A DNA stretch of 64,000 bases, taken from NCBI GenBank assembly GCA_964525605.1, contig CAZGKT010000014.1:1-64000 (forward strand), given 5' to 3'. Under the pieces are notes generated by a model. The model made no database searches. It was not told where the DNA came from and saw only the letters and a program-made list of their open reading frames with translations. Source of the stretch: CAVTWJ01 sp964525605. Lineage in GTDB: Bacteria; Oederibacteriota; Muellerivitia; Muellerivitales; Muellerivitaceae. Below, piece by piece: positions 25,681 through 34,070 of the stretch. Each line of letters begins with the position of its first letter. Position 1 is the stretch's first letter. The translations under genes and the position numbers were made by a program.

Positions 25681-27564
25681 ATGAGCGATAGCTATCAATC
25701 TTATGAATATGACGTGTTGGTGATCGGAGCCGGGGGAGCTGGCTTGAGGGCCGCCATCGAAGCCTCGGCTTCAGGCTGCAAGACGGGGTTGGTTTGCAAA
25801 TCTTTGTTGGGGAAGGCCCACACGGTCATGGCCGAGGGAGGCATCGCTGCGGCACTGGCCACCGTGGATTCACGTGATTCCTGGCGCCAGCATTTTTGCG
25901 ACACTTTGATCGGCGGCAATTTCGCCAACCACTGGCGGATGGCCCAGATTCACGCCCAACAGGCCCCCGAGCGAGTGCGGGAACTGGAAAAATGGGGGGC
26001 AGTTTTTGACCGTACCACGGACGGTAAGGGAAACATTAATGTCCGCCACTTCGGGGGTCACACTTACAAACGTCTGGCCCATGTGGGAGATCGTACCGGG
26101 TTGGAACTCATCCGCACTCTTCAGGACAAGGGCGTGCATTCGGGCATTGAAGTACACATGGAATGCACCATTTATTCCCTCCTCAAAGACGGGGAACGAG
26201 TCGCAGGGGCCTATGGATATTTTCGCGAGACGGGCCGTCCCGTCCTTTTCAAGGCCAAGTCCGTCATACTTTCGACCGGCGGCATTGGAAAGCTCTACCG
26301 GGTTAATTCCAACTCCTGGGAATGCACGGGAGATGGGTTCGCCCTGGCCTATCTGGCTGGAGCCGAGCTGGCTGACATGGAATTCGTTCAGTTCCACCCG
26401 ACGGGCATGGTCTGGCCCCCGTCCGTCCGGGGGCTCCTCATCACCGAGGGCGTTCGGGGCGAGGGGGGGGTGTTGAAAAACAATAAGGGCGAGCGGTTTA
26501 TGTTCAAGTACATCCCCCCGAAATACCAGGGAAAGTACGCCGATACGGAGAGCGAAGCCAACGGCTGGTTCCAAAAAGTCGTTGTCGAAGGTCAAAAAGA
26601 GGAAACCGTCAAAGAACGGAAGCCCCCCGAGCTCATGAGCCGGGATGTGACCTCTCGGGCCATTTGGACCGAGATCAAGGAGGGCCGGGGAACTGAGCAT
26701 AGTGGAATTTACCTCGATATCGCCTCGCGCCGAACTCCCGAAGACATCAAGCGAAAGCTTCCCTCCATGTACCACCAGTTCAAGCAACTGGCGGATGTGG
26801 ATATCACCAAGGTCCCCATGGAAATCGCCCCCACCTGCCACTACATGATGGGCGGGGTCAAGGTGGATCCGGAGACTCAGATGTCCACCGTGCCGGGGCT
26901 TTTCGCTGCGGGCGAATGCTCGGCCGGGATGCACGGCTCCAACCGTCTGGGGGGCAATTCCCTTTCCGATCTAGTGGTTTTCGGCAAATTGGCCGGTGAA
27001 TACGCGGCCGCCTTCGCCAAGAAAAACTCGACTCCCAGGATTCATGAAGAGGGCTTGGCCGAATTGAACCGGCAAATGGATCAGCCCTTTGCGAACACGG
27101 GGGGGGAAGTGTCCTACGCCCTACTGGCAGATCTCCAGACAGTCATGGAACGGGGAGCAGGCATGTATCGTGAAGAGGCCTTGCTTGATCAGGGTTTGAA
27201 AGATCTGGCGGCTCTTCGGGAGCGTTTAAAAGGTGTTTCAGCCGAGGGCAACCGGCTGTTCAACCCCGGTTGGCACGTGGCGCTGGATTTACGAAACATG
27301 CTGATCGTCGGCGAGGCCATTACCCGGGCCGCTAAGGAACGGAAAGAATCCCGCGGGGGTCACACCCGCACCGACTGTCCGGGCTATTCAAAAGATTTTG
27401 CCAAGAAACGAGTTTTAATCCGACAAATAAATGGCGCTATGGAAGTGGCTCAAGAGGAACTTCCACAGGTTCCATCCGAATTGGAAAATGAATTGGTGAA
27501 CGAGCATCTGTTAAAGCCCGAAATTTTGAAACAAATCCGGGGCGAAGCGCCGGCAGCTACCTAG
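25681..27564 (+). CDS. sdhA: Succinate dehydrogenase/fumarate reductase flavoprotein subunit
   Basis: 627 residues from ATG 25681; the frame is open from ATG 25654, but homologues start near YEYDVLVIGAGGAGLRA. FAD-binding GAGGAGLRA, the flavin-attachment stretch VMAEGGIAAAL, the active-site region EFVQFHPTGM and the substrate-binding HYMMGGVKVD are all readable. GAGECSAGMHGSNRLGGNSL lies near the end of the capping domain. The C-terminal region (RGGHTRTDCPGY) is typical. It is located between the anchor and iron-sulfur subunits in a tight operon. Confidence 0.95.
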   Translation: MSDSYQSYEYDVLVIGAGGAGLRAAIEASASGCKTGLVCKSLLGKAHTVMAEGGIAAALATVDSRDSWRQHFCDTLIGGNFANHWRMAQIHAQQAPERVRELEKWGAVFDRTTDGKGNINVRHFGGHTYKRLAHVGDRTGLELIRTLQDKGVHSGIEVHMECTIYSLLKDGERVAGAYGYFRETGRPVLFKAKSVILSTGGIGKLYRVNSNSWECTGDGFALAYLAGAELADMEFVQFHPTGMVWPPSVRGLLITEGVRGEGGVLKNNKGERFMFKYIPPKYQGKYADTESEANGWFQKVVVEGQKEETVKERKPPELMSRDVTSRAIWTEIKEGRGTEHSGIYLDIASRRTPEDIKRKLPSMYHQFKQLADVDITKVPMEIAPTCHYMMGGVKVDPETQMSTVPGLFAAGECSAGMHGSNRLGGNSLSDLVVFGKLAGEYAAAFAKKNSTPRIHEEGLAELNRQMDQPFANTGGEVSYALLADLQTVMERGAGMYREEALLDQGLKDLAALRERLKGVSAEGNRLFNPGWHVALDLRNMLIVGEAITRAAKERKESRGGHTRTDCPGYSKDFAKKRVLIRQINGAMEVAQEELPQVPSELENELVNEHLLKPEILKQIRGEAPAAT

Positions 27565-27591
27565 GACGATGATTCGTTTGGGGAGGAATTG

Positions 27592-28323
27592 ATGGCTAAG
27601 GTCCACATGAGGGTTTATCGCGGAAACTCCGAAGGGGGAGAACTGCGGGATTACGAAGTGGAGGTGGATGAGGGGATGGTGGTATTGGACGCTGTTCACC
27701 GACTTCAGGCCACCCAGACTCCCGACTTGGCCTGCCGATGGAACTGCAAGGCGGGTAAGTGCGGCTCCTGCTCCGCCGAGGTGAACGGGAAGCCCCGACT
27801 GATGTGCATGACCCGGCTCAACGAATTTGACGAGGGCCAACCCCTCACGATCACTCCCATGAAAACTTTTCCCCTCATGAAAGATCTGGCCACGGATGTT
27901 TCCTATAACTACGAGGTCAACAAAAAGATTCCGCCTTTTACGCCTAAGGAGGGCGCGAAGTGGCAGTGGGAACAGAGGGATGTGGATCGGTCGCAGGAGT
28001 TTCGAAAATGCATCGAATGCTTCCTTTGCCAGAACACCTGCCACGTTTTGCGTGAGCATCATATGGAAGGGAAATTCGCCGGACCGCGCTTTTTTGCCCG
28101 AATCGCCTCACTGGAAATGCACCCGATCGACGCGTTGGACCGAACAGGTTTGTTAAAAGAGCAGCATGGCCTGGGCCTCTGCAACATCACAAAATGCTGC
28201 ACCGAAGTCTGCCCCGAGGATATTCACATCACTGACAACGCCATTATTCCCCTCAAGGAACGGGTGGTGGATAAGTACTACGATCCCTTGCGTATCCTTT
28301 GGAACAAGATGTTCAGTCAATAA
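27592..28323 (+). CDS. sdhB: Succinate dehydrogenase/fumarate reductase iron-sulfur subunit
   Basis: 243 residues from ATG 27592, with GGGGAGG upstream. The N-terminal [2Fe-2S] domain has CRWNCKAGKCGSCSAEVNG followed by a further Cys. The C-terminal domain carries CIECFLCQNTCHV for the [4Fe-4S] cluster and CNITKCCTEVCPE for the second cluster region. It transfers electrons from SdhA to the membrane anchor. It is the last gene of the sdhCAB operon; a long AT-rich stretch without genes follows. Confidence 0.95.
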   Translation: MAKVHMRVYRGNSEGGELRDYEVEVDEGMVVLDAVHRLQATQTPDLACRWNCKAGKCGSCSAEVNGKPRLMCMTRLNEFDEGQPLTITPMKTFPLMKDLATDVSYNYEVNKKIPPFTPKEGAKWQWEQRDVDRSQEFRKCIECFLCQNTCHVLREHHMEGKFAGPRFFARIASLEMHPIDALDRTGLLKEQHGLGLCNITKCCTEVCPEDIHITDNAIIPLKERVVDKYYDPLRILWNKMFSQ

Positions 28324-28886
28324 GGGGATTGTTGGGGCACTAATACAATTTGTTAAATATCTCCGAACTGAACCTGGCTATGGTTCCCTAAAAATTATTT
28401 TCAAGCTAAAGATTAAATTTTTAAAACAACCATATTTAGTGGACATGGTCCATCAACGAAACAAGTCTGTTTAAAATCGATTTAAAGCCTAATTTTGACC
28501 CTCGAGCTCACACAAAAATTGTTGATAAATTATCGAACGATTATTTAAGTCTATGAAAGATGAAGAATCCTATTTTGGGTTTTGCTGAAATAAAATATAT
28601 TTTTAATCTGTAGCTTTCGTTGTGGCGGGAAGGCCTTGGGCAATAAATTTTGTTGCGAATATTGGGTTGGAGGGTGAAATTTTATTTTTTTAGAGGACAT
28701 ATATTTGATAAATCTGCCGCGCGAAGACTTTACTGCCCGGTGAATGATAAAGTTTGGGTTACCTGATCCACTCATTTTGTGTTCAGAAGGTTCGCGTCGG
28801 TTGGTAGATAGATATTTATCTGCGAGATTGGGTTGTCCGAGAAAATCGGTAACTATTTAAAATTCGTTTAGGCATTCCGGTCAATA
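28324..28886. other. AT-rich stretch without a recognisable gene
   Basis: About 560 bases, clearly more AT-rich than the flanking genes. No ORF with family resemblance, no tRNA and no DnaA-box cluster could be found on either strand. A 74-codon frame on the minus strand (28551-28775) looks like chance. The stretch ends at the terminator of the minus-strand micro-gene. A further 260 bases between that gene's promoter and 29296 are also empty. Confidence 0.5.
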
Positions 28887-28921
28887 AATGAAAAAGCCCG
28901 TTCCCTTTCGGAAACGGGCTT
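28887..28921 (-). terminator. Rho-independent terminator of the Lys-rich micro-gene
   Basis: On the minus strand, AAGCCCGTT pairs with AACGGGCTT around an inner short stem and loop, then runs into TTTTTCATTT. It sits 25 bases after the stop codon of the 15-codon frame. Confidence 0.75.
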
Positions 28922-28945
28922 ACAAACAAAACAATCGTGAAGAAT

Positions 28946-28993
28946 TTACTTTTTCTTCTTAGCGGTTTTCTTCTTGGCAGCTTTCTTCGCCAC
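28946..28993 (-). CDS. Micro-ORF for a 15-residue Lys/Ala-rich basic peptide
   Basis: The minus strand reads GTG GCG AAG AAA and onward to a TAA, encoding MAKKAAKKKTAKKKK (ten Lys in 15 residues). A strong AAGGAGGGG ribosome site lies five to six bases before GTG, an extended -10 promoter (29023-29031) lies upstream and an intrinsic terminator downstream. In-frame sequence upstream of the SD reaches a TAA after only nine codons, so this is not the end of a longer H1-like gene in the present sequence. The composition matches the C-terminal tails of bacterial histone H1-like and other nucleic-acid-binding proteins. Function is inferred only from charge. Confidence 0.5.
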   Translation of the reverse strand: MAKKAAKKKTAKKKK

Positions 28994-29022
28994 GGGCCCC
29001 TCCTTCTTAGCGAATTTCCATT

Positions 29023-29031
29023 ATTTTAACA
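29023..29031 (-). promoter_or_regulatory. Extended -10 promoter of the micro-gene
   Basis: The minus strand reads TGTTAAAAT, which fits the extended -10 consensus (TGnTAnAAT). A T-rich run lies upstream in place of a good -35. It would start transcription about 25-30 bases before the GTG. Confidence 0.45.
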
Positions 29032-29296
29032 CGAAACAAAAAAAATGCGAGTATTACATGACAAAATGATTCATCACGATGACTCCAAGGTCTTGGTTCG
29101 CGAGGATAGAAAAACGACTGGGTGAGTGAAGGTCGATCTTTGAAGAATACGATTCAATCTTTATTTCCAAGTTGGAAGCCGATTGGGAGATTTAAAAAAT
29201 CCTGGCGACGATATGGTTCAGCTTTACGATTGAAAGAATACTGGGCATTTACTTGGGTTTTCTGCGATATGTGCACAACCCACGAGGGTTAATTGT

Positions 29297-30280
29297 TTAA
29301 GTCTCGCTGGAAGCGGATGGGAGGGCAGATCCTTCGGTCTGGGGGCGTTGGGCCTCTTGGATGACGAACAAGGTGCCCCATACTTTGCCAGTGGGACCCG
29401 CCGCCCCGGCGGCGCTATCCAGGCGAAATCTTTTAGGAATTCCTTTCCACGGGATATCCAAATATTCCCGTTTTAACTCCCGGCGATCTTTGATAGCTTT
29501 TGCCATAGCTTCCCCAATTTCTCGAAGGGGTGTGTCATTGTCGGAAAGGCAAAGATTGAGGAGTGAGCGGGGGTTCAAGTCCAATATTTTACCGACTCTG
29601 TTGTTCACAAAAAGGATGGTCTGCTGGGTGGAAACGGCAATGGCTCCAAGAGGCAGGGAGTCCAGGACGTTTTTGAGGGTCGAGGCGTATTCCAGGGCAG
29701 CCTGGTCGCCCTCCCTTACTTTTTCTGCTAGGAGGTTGGCTTTTTTAGCCAATTCCACGATTTCCTTTTCTTGCTGGACCGTGCGGTACGCCAAGTAACC
29801 GGCGTGTATGGCCACTACCAAAAGAAGGGCACAGGAAAGGAAAAGCACAGGATCCATGACGTTAAAATCATCGCTTTTCATGTAATTGAGATAAACATAA
29901 AGGGAAATAACGGGAATAGAGACAACCAGACTGCGGCCCGGGGATTGACTTAAGGCCGAGATGAAAAAGGTGAAAAACAACATGATCAATAGATTGGTTT
30001 CAAAATGCTCGAAAAGGAAGAGCCCGCCCAGCAAGAACATAAAATCCAAGGAAAAAACAACGTACTGAAACCGAATTTGCTCAAAATGTTCTTCTGGAAA
30101 AGTAAAGAATGGAATGAAAGAGCAGGCCAGAACCGCAGCGTAAATCAGAACTAATTCTTTTTTATCGGGATGATCTTGAAAGTAAAGGAAGGCAAAACAA
30201 AGAAGGATCAAGCCCAGTATCAAACGAATGAGAAATATATTTTTTTTTGCTCGCGGGGTGATTTGCTGCATTTCGGACAT
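29297..30280 (-). CDS. Membrane protein with C-terminal PAS domain, no kinase
   Basis: 327 residues. A basic N-terminus precedes five to six predicted membrane helices (to about residue 165). A coiled-coil linker (QQEKEIVELAKKANLLAEKV) leads to a PAS-like sensor domain (LDSLPLGAIAVSTQQTILFV and VNNRVGKILDLNPRSLLN). The protein ends soon after the PAS fold, with no histidine kinase, GGDEF, EAL or HTH domain. It may be a sensor that signals through a partner, or the remnant of a kinase. It is divergent from the EamA gene and alone in its transcription unit. Confidence 0.65.
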   Translation of the reverse strand: MSEMQQITPRAKKNIFLIRLILGLILLCFAFLYFQDHPDKKELVLIYAAVLACSFIPFFTFPEEHFEQIRFQYVVFSLDFMFLLGGLFLFEHFETNLLIMLFFTFFISALSQSPGRSLVVSIPVISLYVYLNYMKSDDFNVMDPVLFLSCALLLVVAIHAGYLAYRTVQQEKEIVELAKKANLLAEKVREGDQAALEYASTLKNVLDSLPLGAIAVSTQQTILFVNNRVGKILDLNPRSLLNLCLSDNDTPLREIGEAMAKAIKDRRELKREYLDIPWKGIPKRFRLDSAAGAAGPTGKVWGTLFVIQEAQRPQTEGSALPSASSET

Positions 30281-30334
30281 ATGCTTCGCCTTGCCTTCGT
30301 GTAGGTAAACTTATCATAATTCAAGGACACATTC

Positions 30335-31246
30335 ATGCCTAGGCGAAACACATCTCCGACTCCCGATGTCTGGCTTGCCCTATTCGGTGTTTATCTGGTC
30401 TGGGGTTCCACTTATCTGGCTATTCGTTACGCGGTTTCCACCTTTCCACCCTTCCTCATGGCCGGAAGCCGTTTTCTTTTATCGGGTATTTTGCTTTATG
30501 GTTTTACACGGCTTCGAGGAGTCCCCCGGCCCACATTTTTTCAATGGAAGTCCGCGTCCGTCGTGGGGTTTCTTCTCGTTTTTTGTTCCAATGGCGGTGT
30601 GAGTTGGGCCGAGCGCGAAGTGCCCTCGGGAATCTCGGCCCTTTTAGTCGCCACCGTTCCCCTTTGGATGACGGTTGGGGCCTGGGTTTGGAAGAAAGGG
30701 AAAAAACCGAATAGCCTCATGGGAGGCGGCCTATTACTTGGCATGGCCGGAGTGGCCGTGTTGGCCGTGCCCGGGTTTTCGAACCCAGGAAAATCCCTTG
30801 CGGGATGGGGAACCTTGGTATTGATTTTGACCCCAGTCAGTTGGGCCATTGGTTCCATTTACACTCAGGATGCAGATTTGCCTTCATCCCCATTTCTTTC
30901 GACCGCCATGGAAATGTTGGCGGGCGGAATTTTTCAACTCATAGGCGCTTTTATACTTGGGGAAGGCTCGAGATTTCATTTGTCCCAAATTTCAACCGCT
31001 TCCTGGGAAGCCTGGGCGTACCTGACTTTGGTAGGTTCCCTGGTGGGGTTTACTTCTTACATCTGGGTTCTACACAAATCGACCCCGGCCCTGGCCTCCA
31101 CCTATGCCTTCGTCAATCCTGTCATTGCCGTCTTTCTGGGCTGGGCTCTTGCGGGAGAGGCCCTGACGATCAATGTTTTCATCGCCACAAGTCTCATCGT
31201 GGCGGCGGTCATCTTGATTACCCGGCAAACCTTGAAGCGTGATTAA
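30335..31246 (+). CDS. EamA-family (DMT superfamily) transporter
   Basis: 303 residues with ten predicted membrane helices in two repeated EamA units. The first unit starts at LFGVYLVWGSTYLAIRYAVS and the second near ILTPVSWAIGSIYTQDADLP. The ending, TYAFVNPVIAVFLGWALAGE, is a family signature. Members export amino acids, nucleosides or drug-like metabolites across the inner membrane; the substrate here is unknown. The start ATG is 54 bases from the divergent PAS gene. Confidence 0.9.
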   Translation: MPRRNTSPTPDVWLALFGVYLVWGSTYLAIRYAVSTFPPFLMAGSRFLLSGILLYGFTRLRGVPRPTFFQWKSASVVGFLLVFCSNGGVSWAEREVPSGISALLVATVPLWMTVGAWVWKKGKKPNSLMGGGLLLGMAGVAVLAVPGFSNPGKSLAGWGTLVLILTPVSWAIGSIYTQDADLPSSPFLSTAMEMLAGGIFQLIGAFILGEGSRFHLSQISTASWEAWAYLTLVGSLVGFTSYIWVLHKSTPALASTYAFVNPVIAVFLGWALAGEALTINVFIATSLIVAAVILITRQTLKRD

Positions 31247-31472
31247 GATAAAATTCAAAAAAAAGAGTATGGTCGGAAGCTATTTCCCTACAAGTCCTTA
31301 AAGGTGACATTAACAATTAAAATATCCTCCCGTCCGGCGAGCGGGAATTTCACTAAAAGGTTACAATTAGGAGTCATGTAGGCCGACGTAGTTTATTTTC
31401 ACCCACAAAAAACAGGTGCTAAAGAGCCGGTTTGAAATAATCAATAGATCAGCTCATTCGAAGGGTTCAGAA

Positions 31473-32744
31473 GTGAGTGAAAAAAAATTAAAAATCGCCA
31501 TTGTAGGCGGGGGCGTAGCCGGCGTAACGGCAGCCCATATACTCTCCCGAAACCATTCCGTCACCCTCTTGGAAAAAAATGATTACGTGGGCGGACACAC
31601 GAATACCATTATTCTGCCCGAGGGTCCGGATGAAGGGACCCCGATTGACACTGGGTTTCTTGTCTGTAATGACAGAAATTATCCCCTTTTTCATCAGCTT
31701 CTAGAACAGCTGAATGTGAAGTTAAGAATCAGCAATATGTCCTTTGGTTATTTCGATGAAATCTCGGGACTCCAATATTCCGGGCCTGAAGTTAATGGAG
31801 TTTTCGCTCAGCGACGAAACCTGCTCAATTTTTGTTTTTTGGGAATGCTATGGGATATGGACCGGTTTCACCAGAACGCCCGAAGGGATTTGTTCAAGGG
31901 AGTACTCTTGGATTTGACCCTGGGCCAGTACCTGGTGAAAGGAGATTACGGGAAAGCTTTTATCCATGACTATGTGGTTCCCATGGGTTCGGCCATCTGG
32001 TCCGTTTCTCCCGGTGAGATGATGGAATTTCCAGCCACCACCTTTATCCGTTTTTTTGATAACCACGGTCTATTGACCTTTACTGATCGGCCGCATTGGC
32101 AAACCGTTGAGGGGGGAGCCAAGGCCTATATTGAAGCATTTTTATCCCGTTTCAAAGGTGAGGTTAAAATCCGCACAGCGGTCAAAAAGGTGAATCGAAA
32201 CTCGGAAAACATTTTTCTCGAAACAATTCAAGGCCAGATATTGGAATTTGACCGGGTGGTCCTCGCCTGTCACGCCGACGAAGCTTTAGAAATGCTGGGC
32301 GACCCTTCCAGCGAGGAACGATCAGCTCTTTCCCCTTGGCGTTACGAGATCAACCGAGCCGTTCTCCATACCGATGAATCCGTGATGCCCCCTCTGAAAA
32401 GGGCATGGGCTTCCTGGAATTACATGCGGGAGAAAAACAGTTCTTCTTTCCCACTCGTATCGGTCTCCTATTACATGAACCGAATTCACGGTTTGAAAGC
32501 CAAAAAACTCTATTTCGTTAGCCTCAATCGCCAGGGTTCCATTGCCCAAGAAAAAGTCATACGGGAAATTTCTTATACTCACCCTGTCTTTTCACGGGAA
32601 GCGGTTGAATCTCAACCCAAACTCCCGGCCTTGAACGGGCTGAGGAATACTTACTTCTGTGGTTCATACTTCGGCTATGGATTTCATGAGGACGCAGTAA
32701 AATCGGGTGTGGAAGTGGCCAGATGCTTCGGGCTTGATTTGTAG
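31473..32744 (+). CDS. FAD-dependent amine-oxidase-like oxidoreductase
   Basis: 423 residues from GTG 31473, chosen because AAGGG lies seven bases upstream; the frame is open from GTG 31416, which lacks a ribosome site. The FAD motif is IVGGGVAGVTAAHILS, followed by LLEKNDYVGGHTNTI. The family body includes PIDTGFLVCNDRNYPLF and ends with YFCGSYFGYGFHEDAVKSG. This subgroup is commonly found beside fatty-acid desaturase, DUF1365 and cyclopropane-fatty-acid synthase genes. Here a desaturase is next, suggesting lipid acyl-chain modification. The exact reaction is not established. Confidence 0.8.
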   Translation: MSEKKLKIAIVGGGVAGVTAAHILSRNHSVTLLEKNDYVGGHTNTIILPEGPDEGTPIDTGFLVCNDRNYPLFHQLLEQLNVKLRISNMSFGYFDEISGLQYSGPEVNGVFAQRRNLLNFCFLGMLWDMDRFHQNARRDLFKGVLLDLTLGQYLVKGDYGKAFIHDYVVPMGSAIWSVSPGEMMEFPATTFIRFFDNHGLLTFTDRPHWQTVEGGAKAYIEAFLSRFKGEVKIRTAVKKVNRNSENIFLETIQGQILEFDRVVLACHADEALEMLGDPSSEERSALSPWRYEINRAVLHTDESVMPPLKRAWASWNYMREKNSSSFPLVSVSYYMNRIHGLKAKKLYFVSLNRQGSIAQEKVIREISYTHPVFSREAVESQPKLPALNGLRNTYFCGSYFGYGFHEDAVKSGVEVARCFGLDL

Positions 32745-32950
32745 ACCATCGTTGGTCGTTTTTGGGGTTGGAATGGCCGAGGATTTTCCCCCTAGAGGTC
32801 AGATAAATAGGGCGAATTTACTTAAATCATCGCTGTTGTTTATAAAGTCATGCGATTTGCATAAGGGGGACTGGCTTCGGGGTTGGAGTTCTCTATAAAC
32901 TATGAGTGTTTCAAATTGATTAAATATACCTTAAAGAGGTGTCAAGACTC

Positions 32951-33901
32951 ATGCAAGCAGGGGAGACAAACAACTCGGGCAAACAGCCTGAAATTGGATG
33001 GCGTCATATTCGCCACAAATACACCCATGATGAAAAGATTGACTGGGTGGATAGCATCCCGTTTTTCTTGGTCCATGTGGTGGGCGTACTCGCGGTTTTT
33101 ACCGGTTTCAGCTGGCCCGCGATTCTCATGTGCCTTTTCATGTATTACGCCCGCATGTTCGCCATTACCGGCGCTTACCACCGCTATTTTTCCCACCGAA
33201 CCTACAAAACAAGCCGTATTTTTCAATTCGTTCTGGCTTGTTGGGGCGCGTCCAGCGCCCAGCAGGGGCCACTTTGGTGGGCGGCTCATCACCGTCACCA
33301 TCATAAGTTTTCCGATACAGATGAGGATATCCATTCGCCCCGCCGAAGGGGGCTCTGGTGGTCCCATATGGGTTGGCTTTTGAGCCGGAAGTACGCGAAG
33401 ACGAACGAAGAGGCTGTGAAAGATCTCACCAAATTCCCTGAATTGATGTGGATCAACAAAAACCACGGCTTAGCCCCCTTTGTTTTGGCTGGAGCCATTT
33501 ATTTGTTCGGGGCTTTCTTGCAAAACGCCGCGCCGGGACTTCACACCAATGGTTTACAAATGCTGACCTGGGGATTTTTCACTTCGACCATGTTTCTTTA
33601 CCATGGAACCTTCTGTATTAACTCTCTCGCCCATTTGATCGGAAAGAAACGGTTCGAGACAGGGGATGATAGTAAAAACAGCTTTTTTCTTTCCGTGGTG
33701 ACTTTGGGGGAAGGATGGCATAACAACCACCACCGCTTTCCCTTCGCTGAAAGCCAGGGAATTTACTGGTGGGAAATGGACATCACCCATTATATTTTGA
33801 AGGCGTTTTCCTGGGTGGGCCTGGTCTGGGATATTCAAACTCACCCCAAAGAACTTATCGAAGAAGGCCGCCAGGGATTTAAAAAGGGAATACCTGCCTA
33901 G
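32951..33901 (+). CDS. Membrane fatty-acid (acyl-CoA delta-9-type) desaturase
   Basis: 316 residues from ATG 32951 (AGAGGTG nine bases before; GTG 32939 is an alternative). The three His boxes of the di-iron desaturases are present: HRYFSH, HHRHHH and HNNHHR. Four membrane segments and KNSFFLSVVTLGEGWHNNHH complete the pattern. It introduces a cis double bond into acyl chains at the cytoplasmic membrane and requires oxygen, so it is a sign of at least occasional oxygen exposure. The upstream FAD oxidoreductase may act on the same lipids. Confidence 0.93.
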   Translation: MQAGETNNSGKQPEIGWRHIRHKYTHDEKIDWVDSIPFFLVHVVGVLAVFTGFSWPAILMCLFMYYARMFAITGAYHRYFSHRTYKTSRIFQFVLACWGASSAQQGPLWWAAHHRHHHKFSDTDEDIHSPRRRGLWWSHMGWLLSRKYAKTNEEAVKDLTKFPELMWINKNHGLAPFVLAGAIYLFGAFLQNAAPGLHTNGLQMLTWGFFTSTMFLYHGTFCINSLAHLIGKKRFETGDDSKNSFFLSVVTLGEGWHNNHHRFPFAESQGIYWWEMDITHYILKAFSWVGLVWDIQTHPKELIEEGRQGFKKGIPA

Positions 33902-34006
33902 ATCAGGTTCTTACATGTTGACCAAAGTGAGCGGGTTCTCAGCTCTCTTCTTTATTTCTCGGCTGTTTAGTTCCTCGACCTTTCCTGAGTTTAGATTTTA
34001 CAAGGC

Positions 34007-34035
34007 TTGACAGACTCAGCGGCCACTTTTAACTT
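34007..34035 (+). promoter_or_regulatory. Possible promoter of the DUF4337 gene
   Basis: A perfect TTGACA at 34007-34012 with a 17-base spacer to a weak TAACTT at 34030-34035, about 35 bases before the start codon. The -10 match is poor. Confidence 0.35.
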
Positions 34036-34070
34036 ATGGGCGCCTAAATTCCGTTTGATAAGGAAGTTAA

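Noticed and set aside
28551..28775. 74-codon minus-strand open frame in the AT-rich stretch
   Set aside because: Basic, low-complexity translation without ribosome site or family resemblance; typical of chance frames in AT-rich DNA.
28324..29296. AT-rich stretch considered as a replication origin
   Set aside because: No DnaA-box cluster and no dnaA, dnaN or parA genes nearby.
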